Shown piece by piece: positions 24,586 to 33,463 of a stretch of 64,000 nt of DNA; position 1 is the first letter of the stretch, and each line of letters opens with the position of its first letter. Origin of the DNA: Isoetes taiwanensis (Eukaryota; Streptophyta; Lycopodiopsida; Isoetales; Isoetaceae). The translations under genes were made by a program, and so were the position numbers. The stretch lies in NCBI GenBank assembly GCA_021234155.1, contig JAJEKV010000226.1, positions 310,001-374,000 of the forward strand, written 5' to 3'. Below the pieces are notes generated by a model, which was given only the letters and a program-made list of their open reading frames with translations, had not been told where the DNA came from and made no database searches.

Positions 24586-25278
24586 ACAAACAATTTTCTA
24601 AAGCAAGCCTACAAACCTCAACAAAATAGCTACTTGAAGTCTGAAATCTTGAAGTAGTTGTGAGCCAGATCATTGCCGAAACCCATCGCAAGTAGGCAAT
24701 GACAAATAACTGCATATGTGGGAAAGCAAAACGGTTGCCACATACCAACTAAAAAAAGCCTTCCTTCCAGCAAAAAATATGGTGCTAATCATAGCTAGCT
24801 TTGTTACATTGGCTCATGCCAATTTGCCAGTTTGAGCGGTCGCGACATGGCTCGACCAGCAACATGCGTGACAAGGAGAATGACGACTACAATAAGCTTA
24901 GGCCTAGTCATGTGGAATATCAGAGTATACTCTAGCATATACCCAGAACATCCCACGATCTAAGCAAGGGCTTGCCCTTAGGTGCAACCCAAACCCAAGA
25001 AGGTATTAATTAAGGCATTGATATTTAATATGGGGTACAAGTAAAAAAGGATCATCGCAAACTTATATTTAAAAAAGGATCATTGCTAGGCCTATACTTT
25101 GCGACAGGGTAGATACCACGTCGGGCATTTGGTTAAGCACACGATCTCTAGAATGTACCAAATGAACCAAATCTCTCCCATGCATTTTGCCTAGACGTGG
25201 GAGGTGGTACATTACTAGGCCTAGCACACGTTTGAGTATCCCAAAGATAAACATTGCAAGTCAAGACGTGACATACAT
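24586..25278. other. No gene recognised
   Basis: Flank of the element B remnant. No FCP1-like partner gene, no CTACCC-type terminus and no other element could be identified. Confidence 0.4.
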
Positions 25279-25514
25279 AGATAGAGAGATTCGCCCATCG
25301 CGGTGGTGGTCTAGTGGTAAGGCCTTGGGTTGGGGTGATCCCCACCAAGGTTTAAAACCCACTGGTTTCAAGGAACTCAAACCACCAGATTCAGATGATG
25401 AAGAAGAAAGTGAAGAAATTGAAGCAGAAGAATTGGAAAAAAAAGGCTACCATTGGGTAGGAGACATGGGCGGGTGCGTGCCTAAAAAAAAAAAAAAAGA
25501 GAAAAGATAGAGAG
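25279..25514 (+). mobile_element. tRNA-derived SINE with target site duplications
   Basis: A tRNA-like head starts near 25289. A-box TGGTCTAGTGG lies at 25307-25317 and B-box GGTTTAAAACC at 25349-25359, 31 bp apart, as in an internal RNA polymerase III promoter. A body of about 120 bp follows and ends in an A-rich tail (25483-25504). The ten bases AGATAGAGAG flank it exactly (25279-25288 and 25505-25514), a direct sign of target-primed insertion. The body contains a run of GAA/GAAG codon-like repeats of no clear meaning. Confidence 0.85.
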
Positions 25515-26235
25515 GTTTGTATCATGAATCCCCTCAACAAATGTATCATATTTTTGTTTGCTGGGCAATCTAAACTAGAATGTGTTGATAACAGAACCAT
25601 TATTATACACCTGAATATTCACGCTGAACAACAAATGAAAGCTAAAAGCTGTAAAGTACCTGGTAAAGTTTGAGCCCTGTAGACTGGATGATTGTAATGG
25701 ATAATGGTTGATACATGATCTATTCAAATGAAAAGGCCCAATTTACTTCACAAGCGCAGAGGAAAAGCTCCTCTGTAATCTTGGCTCCTTAATTTTAACA
25801 GTAGCAGTACCTTAATTTTAACAGTAGCAGTAACTCAAATATACCAATAATTAAAGAAAACATATTAAACACGATCTGCAAAATTATCTAAGGTAAAAGC
25901 CGCCAGAATTGTGTACCTCGTTTATTATCTGAGTCGGCATGACACATAAACATTATGGAAAACTCGAAAATGCCTGAAATGACGTGGGAAAAAAAAAGGG
26001 ACTGCTCTTCAAGAATCGATGTCGTAAATTCACATAGGAAAGAATGGCAGAATTCACAACCCAGTTTAGGAAGAGTAGCAAATTCTCCTGCTGAGAAAGA
26101 GCAGGCCAAAATCTTGATCGTATTGGCCGCCTCTGGACCATAGCTCTTCTACTCCATCTTGTACAAATTACTTACTCATAGCCAGCCCTCCTTAACCGAT
26201 GGTTTTGTTTTACGCGCGATTTGGGTTGGACCTCA
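25515..26235. other. No gene recognised
   Basis: AT-rich. A small direct duplication, CTTAATTTTAACAGTAGCAG, occurs at about 25789-25808 and 25811-25830. No coding signal. Confidence 0.4.
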
Positions 26236-26795
26236 ATGGAAATCTCCCCAATTTTCCGTGGAAACCTCCCCCACTTTCAGTGGAAACCTCCACAACTTTC
26301 GCTGGAAACCTCCCTCATTTTCCTGGAAACCTCCCCACCTTTCCCTTGAAACCTCCCCAACTTTCCAGGCAAACCTGGGGAGGTTTCCATTTTGGAAAAT
26401 AGGGGAGGTTTCCATGCAAACCTAGTTCCATGGAAACCTCCCCACCTTTCCCCGAAAACCTCCCCACCTTTCCCTGGAAACCTCCCCAACGTTCCGGGAA
26501 AACTAGGGGAGGTTTCTATATACGAAAACAGGGGAGGTTTCCCCGGAAAATTGGGGAGGTTTCCCATAAAAATTAGTAAAAAAAAGCCCTCCACGATCTG
26601 CCTCGATCCACGTGCTTTTTTAATATCCACCTTGATGGTTGTGTAAACATGCGCTTATTAATTACATCCGCCTTTATTAACATGCCCTTATTAATTACTC
26701 CCGCCTTTATTAATTACGACCCTTTATTTTTTTTAAATATTTTGGAAACCTCCCCAATTTTCCGAGGAAACTAGGGGAGGTTTCCATAGAATGTT
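26236..26795. repeat. Bidirectional repeat array, unit about 22 bp (GGAAACCTCCCC...)
   Basis: Between 26236 and 26370 about six units of GGAAACCTCCCCAACTTTCC type run head to tail. At 26374-26415 two units appear in reverse orientation (GGGGAGGTTTCC), then three forward units (26431-26500), then three reverse units (26508-26568). A forward/reverse pair recurs at 26742-26793. RNA from this block would fold into strong stem-loops. It is not a CRISPR-like array because there are no unique spacers and units occur in both orientations. Confidence 0.85.
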
Positions 26796-26824
26796 TATAG
26801 TCAACTTGATTTTCCTATGGTTAA

Positions 26825-26964
26825 ATGAAGCCCCATAGGTTCAACGAGGTCCCTCTCATTTTCTTATGGTCGAAACCCAGTAGGTTCAACAAGAATGAAG
26901 TCCCATAGGTTCAACAAGGTCCCTCTCATTTTTTTTATGGTCGAAACCCCAGTAGGTTCAACAA
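26825..26964 (+). repeat. Two tandem copies of a 70-bp unit
   Basis: Copies at 26825-26894 and 26895-26964 share ATGAAG(C/T)CCCATAGGTTCAAC, GGTCCCTCTCATTTT and CAGTAGGTTCAACAA with few differences. The unit also contains an internal repeat of AGGTTCAAC. Confidence 0.8.
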
Positions 26965-27182
26965 AGACGCTTCGTGACATGGTGGGTCTAGTGCGCGCGT
27001 CCAATTTCCAAACCATGAAAAGTTATGATCGCTTATGGTAGTGCTATTTATCTTTTACCTAAGTGGCATCCTATGTGCGATGACACCTTATGTGCGATGA
27101 CAAGTATTAATGTATGTAATGCTAATAATATTTATAACAACAAACGTACATCAAAATATGTCTTGTGAGGCACAAAGTCACA

Positions 27183-28060
27183 TCAGTCAGACATTAATAA
27201 AACAAATGCATGATGTAGTGTAAACGTGGGCACTATGACATCATTGAGCCCGACGTCTGCTATGACGAAGACACAATGCATACAGCAAAGCAATAGCACA
27301 AGAAAGAACTTGTCGCTCCTTAGGAACCACAAAGTCAGCCTGGAACCAATCTTCTCCAACCTAGCAAGAAAAAACATATGACAAAGTTAAATAGCGAATT
27401 CTTAAACCTAATCAGATGCTTATTCGTTCTACCTGAAGTGCTCTACCACCCATATCTCGACGGGGACCCGAACAGAAGAGAGTATCTGCCAACATGCGCA
27501 TCAATAAAGCCACGTGCACACCACAACTATCTGAATCCCTCTGACGTGGCGTATCCATATCACGAATGAAGAGGGGGGCGCAACCCCCTCTCACATCCCC
27601 AGGTGCTCCTCTAATCTGTATATAAAGCCTATACATCCTGCATGTTGTGCAAGTACTAAGAACGGGCCATCCTCGCTATTTAAGTGCATGCGAATAGTGA
27701 TGATGGTCAACTTACCTATTCAACTCTACCACGCTAGGGCGCTCGCCACGGGACCCCTCGACCATGGAATCAAAATATAACCATGACGCGCTCACGTCCT
27801 CCTCAATCCCGAGGTGCTCAACAATATCCATGTCTGACAAAAGGAGGTACAACCACCAATGTCCACTGTAACATTTCAGATGGTCAAAATATATAGCAAT
27901 AAAAGTAGATGGTACATATGAACTAATAACATCACCCACTTGTGCACAGGCCAGAACACTGCACGTACGTCGCTCCACTTCACTCTGGGTCCGTAGTCGT
28001 CCCGAAATACGGGAGTCAACTGTGATGCGGCATCATTCCCTGTCCCGCGTATAAAAATAC
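27183..28060 (-). pseudogene. Ulp1-like cysteine protease (peptidase C48) fragment
   Basis: Minus-strand exons show the C48 layout. VKWSDVRAVFWPVH (about 28000-27960) resembles the strand before the catalytic His. YSGHWWLYLLLSDMD (about 27870-27825) has the His. SWLYFDSM (about 27780) supplies the Asp. DTPRQRDSDSCGVHVALLMR (about 27555-27500) supplies the Gln and the catalytic Cys in an S-C-G context. The family cleaves SUMO-like tags. In plants such domains are common in Mutator- and CACTA-type transposons as well as host genes. The exons are in different frames with intron-like gaps, and the N-terminal part is absent. It could be transposon cargo or a host-gene fragment. Confidence 0.7.
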
Positions 28061-28336
28061 GCGTCCGTTTTAAAAAAAAAAAAAAATAGAAACTTTTCAA
28101 AAAAAAAAAGTTAAAAAGTAGATTCAAATCTTGTACTTTTTCTGAAAAGTGTGTTAGTTGGGACGCCTTCTTGCCGCCATAGCCGCCGGAGTTGAGCATT
28201 CTTGTCGCTGTAGCCGACCTCCATTGTCACCCTGCAACTACCCTAACCATCTAGCGCCCTCGCCTAGCCTCTAGCGCCATCTACCTTAGCTTAAGCGCCT
28301 CACTTCTTCTCCTGCCATCCATTGCTGGTAGTCACC
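28061..28336 (+). promoter_or_regulatory. Upstream region of the H3-fusion ORF
   Basis: Two poly(A) runs (28071-28086 and 28100-28110) are followed by a CT/GCC-rich leader with repeated CTAGCGCC(C/A) words (28251-28280) just before the ATG at 28337. I see no convincing TATA box or LTR border. Confidence 0.3.
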
Positions 28337-29074
28337 ATGCCGCGCTTCAAGCTCACAGTGGACCTAAAGACGTTAAATGTCTTCCAGCTGTACATCGTGC
28401 TAGTAGACCATTTAGGCGATGACCATAGTGACATTGATGTGGTCCTAGACTTGATGGTGAAGCATTTTATTGAGGACCGCCGAATTCCATACCCCATTTT
28501 CCACTTCAATGAGCGGTTCCTCATGAAGTTAAACGCTGCTAACCAACCCTACACTCTTATGGAGCAGCCAGATCAAGCTTTTGCTTTCACAAAGTTTTAC
28601 CCGCTGCCTAGTCCCGAGGAGGATCCCGATGAGCTCATTAGAGCTGAGGCTCAAAGAATTATGCATATGGCTAGGTTAGAGGACCTCCAGCAAATAGCTA
28701 GTGGCCTTCTAGAGGAGCGGGCTAGCCGTTTTTACTACCTTGGTAGAGGCCATGTGCTCATGTGCATGGACCACTACAATCTTCCTCCCTTTTATTGGAT
28801 TGCCGAGTTAAATAGCTTCATTTTTGAGGATATTCCACAGCAGATGACTCAGGACCGCATGGACCTCATTCAGATCGACATGCGAGCTCGACCGGACCGC
28901 TACCATACAGAAATTGCTCGGCGCACACAAGTCTGTTTGAATAAGGAAGCTCGAGATGCTGAGACGGAGCGGATCCGTAGAGCAAAGGAGGTTGCCCAAG
29001 CACAGCAGGGCGCGGATCAAAATATTGATCAGGAGGGGGATCATCATGTGGTGCAAGAAACAGAAGGAAGATAG
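28337..29074 (+). CDS. Novel 245-residue ORF, N-terminal partner of a histone H3-like domain
   Basis: The ATG at 28337 sits in a good context (CACCATGC) and opens 245 codons without interruption, a long intact frame for this window. I do not recognise the family. The product begins MPRFKLTVDLKTLNVFQLY, is mixed alpha/beta-like in the middle (RFYYLGRGHVLMCMDHYNL) and ends in a charged, Gln-rich helix (about residues 185-245). The stop is TAG at 29072-29074. The same frame then continues for 150 codons and encodes a histone H3-like domain, so the two probably once formed one protein, or form one by readthrough. A weak likeness of LVDHLGDDHSD to LEMLGGDDHAR in the next ORF suggests the units may be related (tentative). 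It may be cargo of the neighbouring gypsy element, but no LTR ties it to that element. Confidence 0.6.
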   Translation: MPRFKLTVDLKTLNVFQLYIVLVDHLGDDHSDIDVVLDLMVKHFIEDRRIPYPIFHFNERFLMKLNAANQPYTLMEQPDQAFAFTKFYPLPSPEEDPDELIRAEAQRIMHMARLEDLQQIASGLLEERASRFYYLGRGHVLMCMDHYNLPPFYWIAELNSFIFEDIPQQMTQDRMDLIQIDMRARPDRYHTEIARRTQVCLNKEARDAETERIRRAKEVAQAQQGADQNIDQEGDHHVVQETEGR

Positions 29075-29527
29075 GGTAATAGGAAGAGGAAGCATAAGAA
29101 ACCCACAAGGGGAGGTGTCGGTTACAAAACCCGACTGCAGAAGGATGCTGCAATTGGCAAGAAAACGTCGGCGCAGCGTCGGGAGCAGATAGTGCAAAGG
29201 GCCAAACATCCCTCGACGGCAACTGTCAAGCCAAGGAAGCCCCATAGATTCCGACCGGGCACAGTAGCTCTTCGCGAGATACGTAAGTATCAGAAGACTA
29301 CTGAGCCATTGATACGCCGGCTACCTTTTCAACGGCTTGTCCGAGAAGTTGCCCAAGAATTCAAGACCGACCTGAGGTTTCAGGCTTTTGCTATACTCGC
29401 ACTCCAGGAAGCTGCCGAGGCCTACCTCATTGAGATCTTGAGCACCGCCAACCTGTGCGCCATTCATGCTAAAAGGGTTAGCATAATGCCCAAGGATATA
29501 AGAAGGATCCGAGGGGAATTTTGCTGA
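29075..29527 (+). CDS. Histone H3-like domain, in frame with the preceding ORF
   Basis: The C-terminal 100 residues follow canonical H3 closely: [20 protein letters not shown], then [30 protein letters not shown] and [17 protein letters not shown]. Oddities: after PKDI the next residues are RRIRGE, so the Q-L-A of the last helix is missing. The part replacing the end of the second helix and loop reads IEILSTA instead of the usual acidic LFEDT type. The N-terminal tail aligns in length with an H3 tail but keeps almost none of the modified lysine sites. There is no ATG between the TAG at 29074 and the domain. It resembles ordinary H3 more than the centromeric form, which differs strongly in these helices. 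It could be a captured host gene in a mobile element or a chimeric pseudogene. Confidence 0.8.
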   Translation, partial: GNRKRKHKKPTRGGVGYKTRLQKDAAIGKKTSAQRREQIVQRAKHPSTATVKPRKPHRFRPGTVALREIRKYQKTTEPLIRRLPFQRLVREVAQEFKTDLRFQAFAILALQEAAEAYLIEILSTANLCAIHAKRVSIMPKDIRRIRGEFC

Positions 29528-29789
29528 CTGTGGAACTTTCTTTGTTCTATTGTAAAAAATTTGTGATCTATATCTATGTAAAATATTTTTTTTGAAGCTA
29601 TAAACTCAAAATCCTGTCTTTTTGCCACTTGGTGTATATTTAAATGTAAATTATTGAGTAAATAATAAATTTTTTTTATAACCTAGGAAAACGTGCCGAA
29701 AAGTATAAAGCCACTTTTTGGCCCATTAGGGTTTCATTTTCGTTTTTGCTTTCAGCGTTTTCCTCCTCCTCCCTTGCGCCTTCTTCCTC

Positions 29790-31162
29790 ATGGCTCGCCC
29801 AACTCTGTGATTGGTACGGATGGTGAACACTTGGGGACGTATGTTCCCTTTGATCTTCTTCGATCCTCATCTGCTCCAGCAAGTGGATCTCATCCACAAC
29901 ATGCAGGCGCACCCCGACTACCTGCTTTTCTTCAGTTTTACTGTGAGGAGATCGTGCCTGCTTGTGTCTTCAATGAAGACGACTCACAGCTCTACCTCGA
30001 TTTCCACACCTTGCTCGAGATGTTGGGAGGTGATGACCACGCCCGGAACGTCATCAAGGGCATTAGGAGGAGAGGGACCGACCTTCCTATCATCACTATA
30101 GATCGGGAACTCTGCTTTGAGGCTCGATTTGCGCTGGCCATCATCATGGACCAATACATAGAGGTTGAGCAAATAGCCGCAGAGCAGTCGTCTACACCAG
30201 TACCCCCTGACCCGGAGGACGATGAAGTTCTCGACGAGCAGGATTTTGCACGGTGGAAGGAGCTAGCTACAGCAGCACCGGCAAGTCGAGAGAAAGCTCT
30301 CAAGCTTGAAGGGCTAAATTTCCTCCCTACCATACTCTTGAACAACCAAGAGTATCTCATCTTGGAGGATATCATGTGGGCTTACCGCGTCATCGCCGAT
30401 ATGCGGGGTCGGCGAAAGATAGGAGTTCTCTACGACCTTGCAGAATACTACCAGGATGACTTCGTCGACTTCACAACACCTGTTGTGCATCCGCCGCAAG
30501 TCCAAGCTTTGTTTGCATTCCAATCAGAGGAGATTGAGCCCGTTGAGACCCTCTTGTCTCTTCGGCAGTTCCTATTGACTGACGCGCCCCAGCCTCCTGA
30601 GGAGCAGTTTGCGGCTCGCATGCGCCCTCCTCCTGCAATTCAGCCATTACAGATCACTATGGGAGAGGTGGATCAGGAGGAAGAAGACCTTTGGGATACC
30701 AAGATGAGTCTTGAAGCAGAGCAGGAGAAGATCCCTGTCAACTTGGAAAAGGAAGCAGAGACCTCCAGGGATCCGCAAATTAGGGCAATGGGCAACCATT
30801 TGACCCGATTCTTCCTTTCAGCCTTCCGGCAAGGTGAGGTCTTGTTCTTCTCCAAGAACTTGGGGCCTTCTTCTGAAGCATCTTGGTGGGCGCTCCGTGC
30901 GTTATCCACCTTGGCGGGCCATAAGAAGATTGACTATCATGCCACCACTATCACCTTGGTCCGACGAGATTTGGTTATAGTGGCATTGGGGGACGTGGCG
31001 GGCTGCGCTAGTATGCGACTCCTTGTCGCAGCACCCTTGGCCACTTGCTTACCACCGGAGGCAGCAGCTCGAGCCACCCTTTCTGCTAGTCCCAGCACCA
31101 CCTTAATGCGTTATCGACCGCCTCCACAGCCTGTGGAGGAAGACGAGGGACCTAGCTCTTAG
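29790..31162 (+). pseudogene. Large acidic ORF of unknown family
   Basis: An open frame runs from about 29940 to 31162, encoding an acidic protein with QLYLDFHTLLEMLGGDDHAR near its start, a Pro/Asp/Glu-rich linker (VPPDPEDDEV), a middle with NNQEYLILEDIMWAYRVIAD and a Pro-rich end. Before 29940 the protein-like frame is another one, starting at an ATG at 29790 and including LLQQVDLIHNMQAHPDYLLF, so one early stop and one frameshift seem to split the gene. No known domain is recognised. It follows the H3-fusion ORF by about 260 bp on the same strand and is preceded by a T-rich tract ending in CTAG that looks like a splice acceptor. Confidence 0.5.
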
Positions 31163-31321
31163 ATATTTTCTTTTACAGATACAAATTTTTGTATTGCGTA
31201 TAAATGTAATCGTTGATTGGCAATTTCCAATTAGCCATCATATAACATATATATGTGTGTCATTTTCTTATGTTTTATTATTGTATCATTGAGTAATTAA
31301 ATTGTCTTTTCCCTACGGTAT

Positions 31322-31855
31322 TTGTCTTCTTCTTTTAGAGTTGGAAGTATAAGAAATCGTTCAGTATTGTATATTCATTCTTGCCGTCTTACAGACGATG
31401 ACCTGGAAGAAATCGAAGATAGAATACCCGAGGAGTTGCAAGGGGAAGATCAGATACCTCCAGAGCAAGACTATGGTCAAGAGTATGTAGAGTGCCAGAC
31501 AGGGGACGTCGATTATGTGGCAGAGGAACCCATGGATGAAGGAGAGCCCTACGATCCAATCAAGGGCTTTGAAATTGTCAACATCCTCCAGGAGCGCGCC
31601 TTCCAGCATCTGGAACACACTCTCCGTCGTACCTGGAATTACTGGGAAATGACGAAGCACGAGGCTTTTGCCGACGCAAATGATCATTTATGGCAGATTT
31701 TCTACGCACTTAGAGACCTTTTTAATTTGCTCATCATTAGTCCTACGTTAGATTACCAGTATGTTATCGTCCAGGCATGGGCTCGTTACAAGGTAGTTAG
31801 GGCAGTACGGGAGAGTATTCGTTACTCTATCCTGTACCCTTTCGCGGAGCCCTAG
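31322..31855 (+). CDS. Acidic ORF of unknown family
   Basis: An open frame of about 177 codons rich in Asp and Glu (DDDLEEIEDRIPEELQGEDQ), followed by a helical part (NILQERAFQHLEHTLRRTWN) ending YPFAEP. There is no good ATG at its start. A pyrimidine tract ending TTTTAG (31332-31338) and a second acceptor-like CTTACAG (31388-31394) suggest that it is an exon joined to something upstream. It is the third ORF unit on this strand before gag. No function can be assigned. Confidence 0.45.
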   Translation: MSSSFRVGSIRNRSVLYIHSCRLTDDDLEEIEDRIPEELQGEDQIPPEQDYGQEYVECQTGDVDYVAEEPMDEGEPYDPIKGFEIVNILQERAFQHLEHTLRRTWNYWEMTKHEAFADANDHLWQIFYALRDLFNLLIISPTLDYQYVIVQAWARYKVVRAVRESIRYSILYPFAEP

Positions 31856-32076
31856 GCCTGATTTTCATAGCCTTTTCATGGCTAAGTGTGTGTTGGTTAA
31901 AATTGTCCAATGTATAATCTTAAGTTTTGTATTGTACAGCCTCAACTTTTTGTTAAAACGACCCTCCAATGTAATTGTCGCTTTGGCTTTTTAATAAAGT
32001 TACTTTCCTTCATTCTCTTGTATTGTCCTTATTGCTATTTCGTGGTTCTATTTAAAATGACCTTCATTGTGACACT
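31856..32076 (+). other. AT-rich spacer before gag, possibly an LTR end or 3' UTR
   Basis: Contains AATAAAG (31994-32000) and ends in a CA-type junction just before a tRNA-iMet-like primer site. It might be the end of a 5' LTR, but no second LTR copy is in view to confirm it. Confidence 0.3.
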
Positions 32077-32084
32077 TGGTATCA
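32077..32084 (+). other. Possible primer binding site (tRNA-iMet type)
   Basis: TGGTATCA matches the first eight bases of the PBS used by many plant LTR retrotransposons (TGGTATCAGAGC) and lies 25 bp before the gag ATG at 32109. The match then fails, so chance is possible. Confidence 0.4.
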
Positions 32085-32108
32085 CATTACTTCCGCTCAT
32101 ACCTTCTC

Positions 32109-33463
32109 ATGGTCAATATAGACGGTGTACGAAATGCTTCTTGGCACACCCCTTCGGATGCGGGCAGATTGACACCCGAGCAAGAGCTCTTGTTGATAAA
32201 GAGACAATTGGTAGAGCTGCAGACCTATGTATTAACACAAATCCTCCGCCGTTCGCACCGGAAATTGGACCCGAGTTACCGCCACCACCGCCAAGTCCAC
32301 CAACCGAGCAGCCACCCGCACCGGCACCAGCACCCGTGACTGTACAAAAGAGACACCATGCCAAGCATCGACGAAGCTCTTCTAGCGAAAGTGACACGTC
32401 TTCACAGACCAACACCTCTGAATCTTCACAATCCTCTGTGTCGTCAGGTCACCATGCTAGGAAAGATAAGAAGTACCGCAAGACGGTGGACACCGCAATT
32501 ACCAGTATATGTTAAAACAGGAAATTGGCTCAGTTTGATGGAAAATCCCGGGGAGGCTTGAATGCCGAGTCTTGGTTAGACGAGATGAAGGAGTTTGGAA
32601 AATCCTATGGGATGACCGAAAAGGATACTGGGAAGGTTGCCACCACCAACCTTACAGGTGCAGCTAGAATTTGGTGGAAAGGCTATGCTAGGGCCAAACA
32701 TCTAGACAGGAGCAGATGCAAGTTTAAAAAGTTTGCCAAGGCTTTTAAGTCGCATTATGTGCTCCGTGCGCACAAGTGCCAACAAATACAGACTTTTTAC
32801 AGGTTAGAGCAGAAGGGTATGTCGGTTCAAGCCTATACGGATGAATTCATGCGCTTGAGGCTGTATGTGCCAGGTATGAATGAGAAGAGGGCAGTGGAGG
32901 GTTATATTGAAGGGTTGGCCCCCTCCATTAAACGAATGGTTAAGGCCATAGACCCGAAATCAGTTGCAGAGGCAGAGGCTAAAGCCTTGAGTCTCGAAGA
33001 GGAGGCACCAAAGAACCAGTACCAGCGTCCTACCTCCTATTCGCAGCCTCGCCCTTATGCACCGTATAAACCTCGTTCTCCAAGTCCTCGGCCCTCTCAG
33101 CAGAACTCTTACGGTCGCCAGGAAAAGAAAGTCACCTTCAACATGCCCGACAAACCGAACAATGTCGGTAACTCAGTTCGGAACCTCTTACAGTCTATTC
33201 CCAAAGAGGCCCGAGAGCAGCTCCGCAAGGAGAAGGCATGTTACAGGTGTATGCGTCCCGGGCACTTCATGCAGAATTGCCCTTATGTCACACAAAGCGC
33301 CCGGTGGCCATGGCCGACCTTGATTGAACGATCTCGAGTCTACACCACACATCGTGAGGAGGCTCAGTATATTCGCAAGGCGTCCCATATCTTTGCAGCC
33401 ATTGAAGCGGCAATCTTTGAAAGTCACTGCCGTTATTTCCACTATAGGTCAAATAGGCGATAA
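32109..33463 (+). pseudogene. gag: Ty3/gypsy Gag
   Basis: The ATG at 32109 opens a helical N-terminus (LTPEQELLLIKRQLVELQTY). A frameshift near 32230 moves into a Pro-rich and Ser-rich basic linker (32260-32490), and a TAA at 32513 interrupts it. The capsid-like domain follows (32525-32960): FDGKSRGGLNAESWLDEM, TNLTGAARIWWKGYA, VQAYTDEFMRLRLYVPGM, typical of retrotransposon Gag. A CCHC knuckle CYRCMRPGHFMQNC lies at 33238-33281. Gag packages element RNA into cytoplasmic particles. Two lesions make it non-functional as read. Pol follows in another frame after a damaged protease. Confidence 0.85.

Noticed and set aside
25289-25365. A stand-alone tRNA gene
   Set aside because: A and B boxes are present, but the sequence continues into a body and A tail with flanking duplications, and I see no proper acceptor stem. 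It is a SINE.
26236-26580. CRISPR-like array of short repeats
   Set aside because: Units abut with no unique spacers, occur in both orientations and lie in a eukaryotic transposon setting.
29075-29527. Centromeric histone CENH3
   Set aside because: Helices two and three follow ordinary H3 nearly residue for residue, and the loop lacks the extension typical of the centromeric form.
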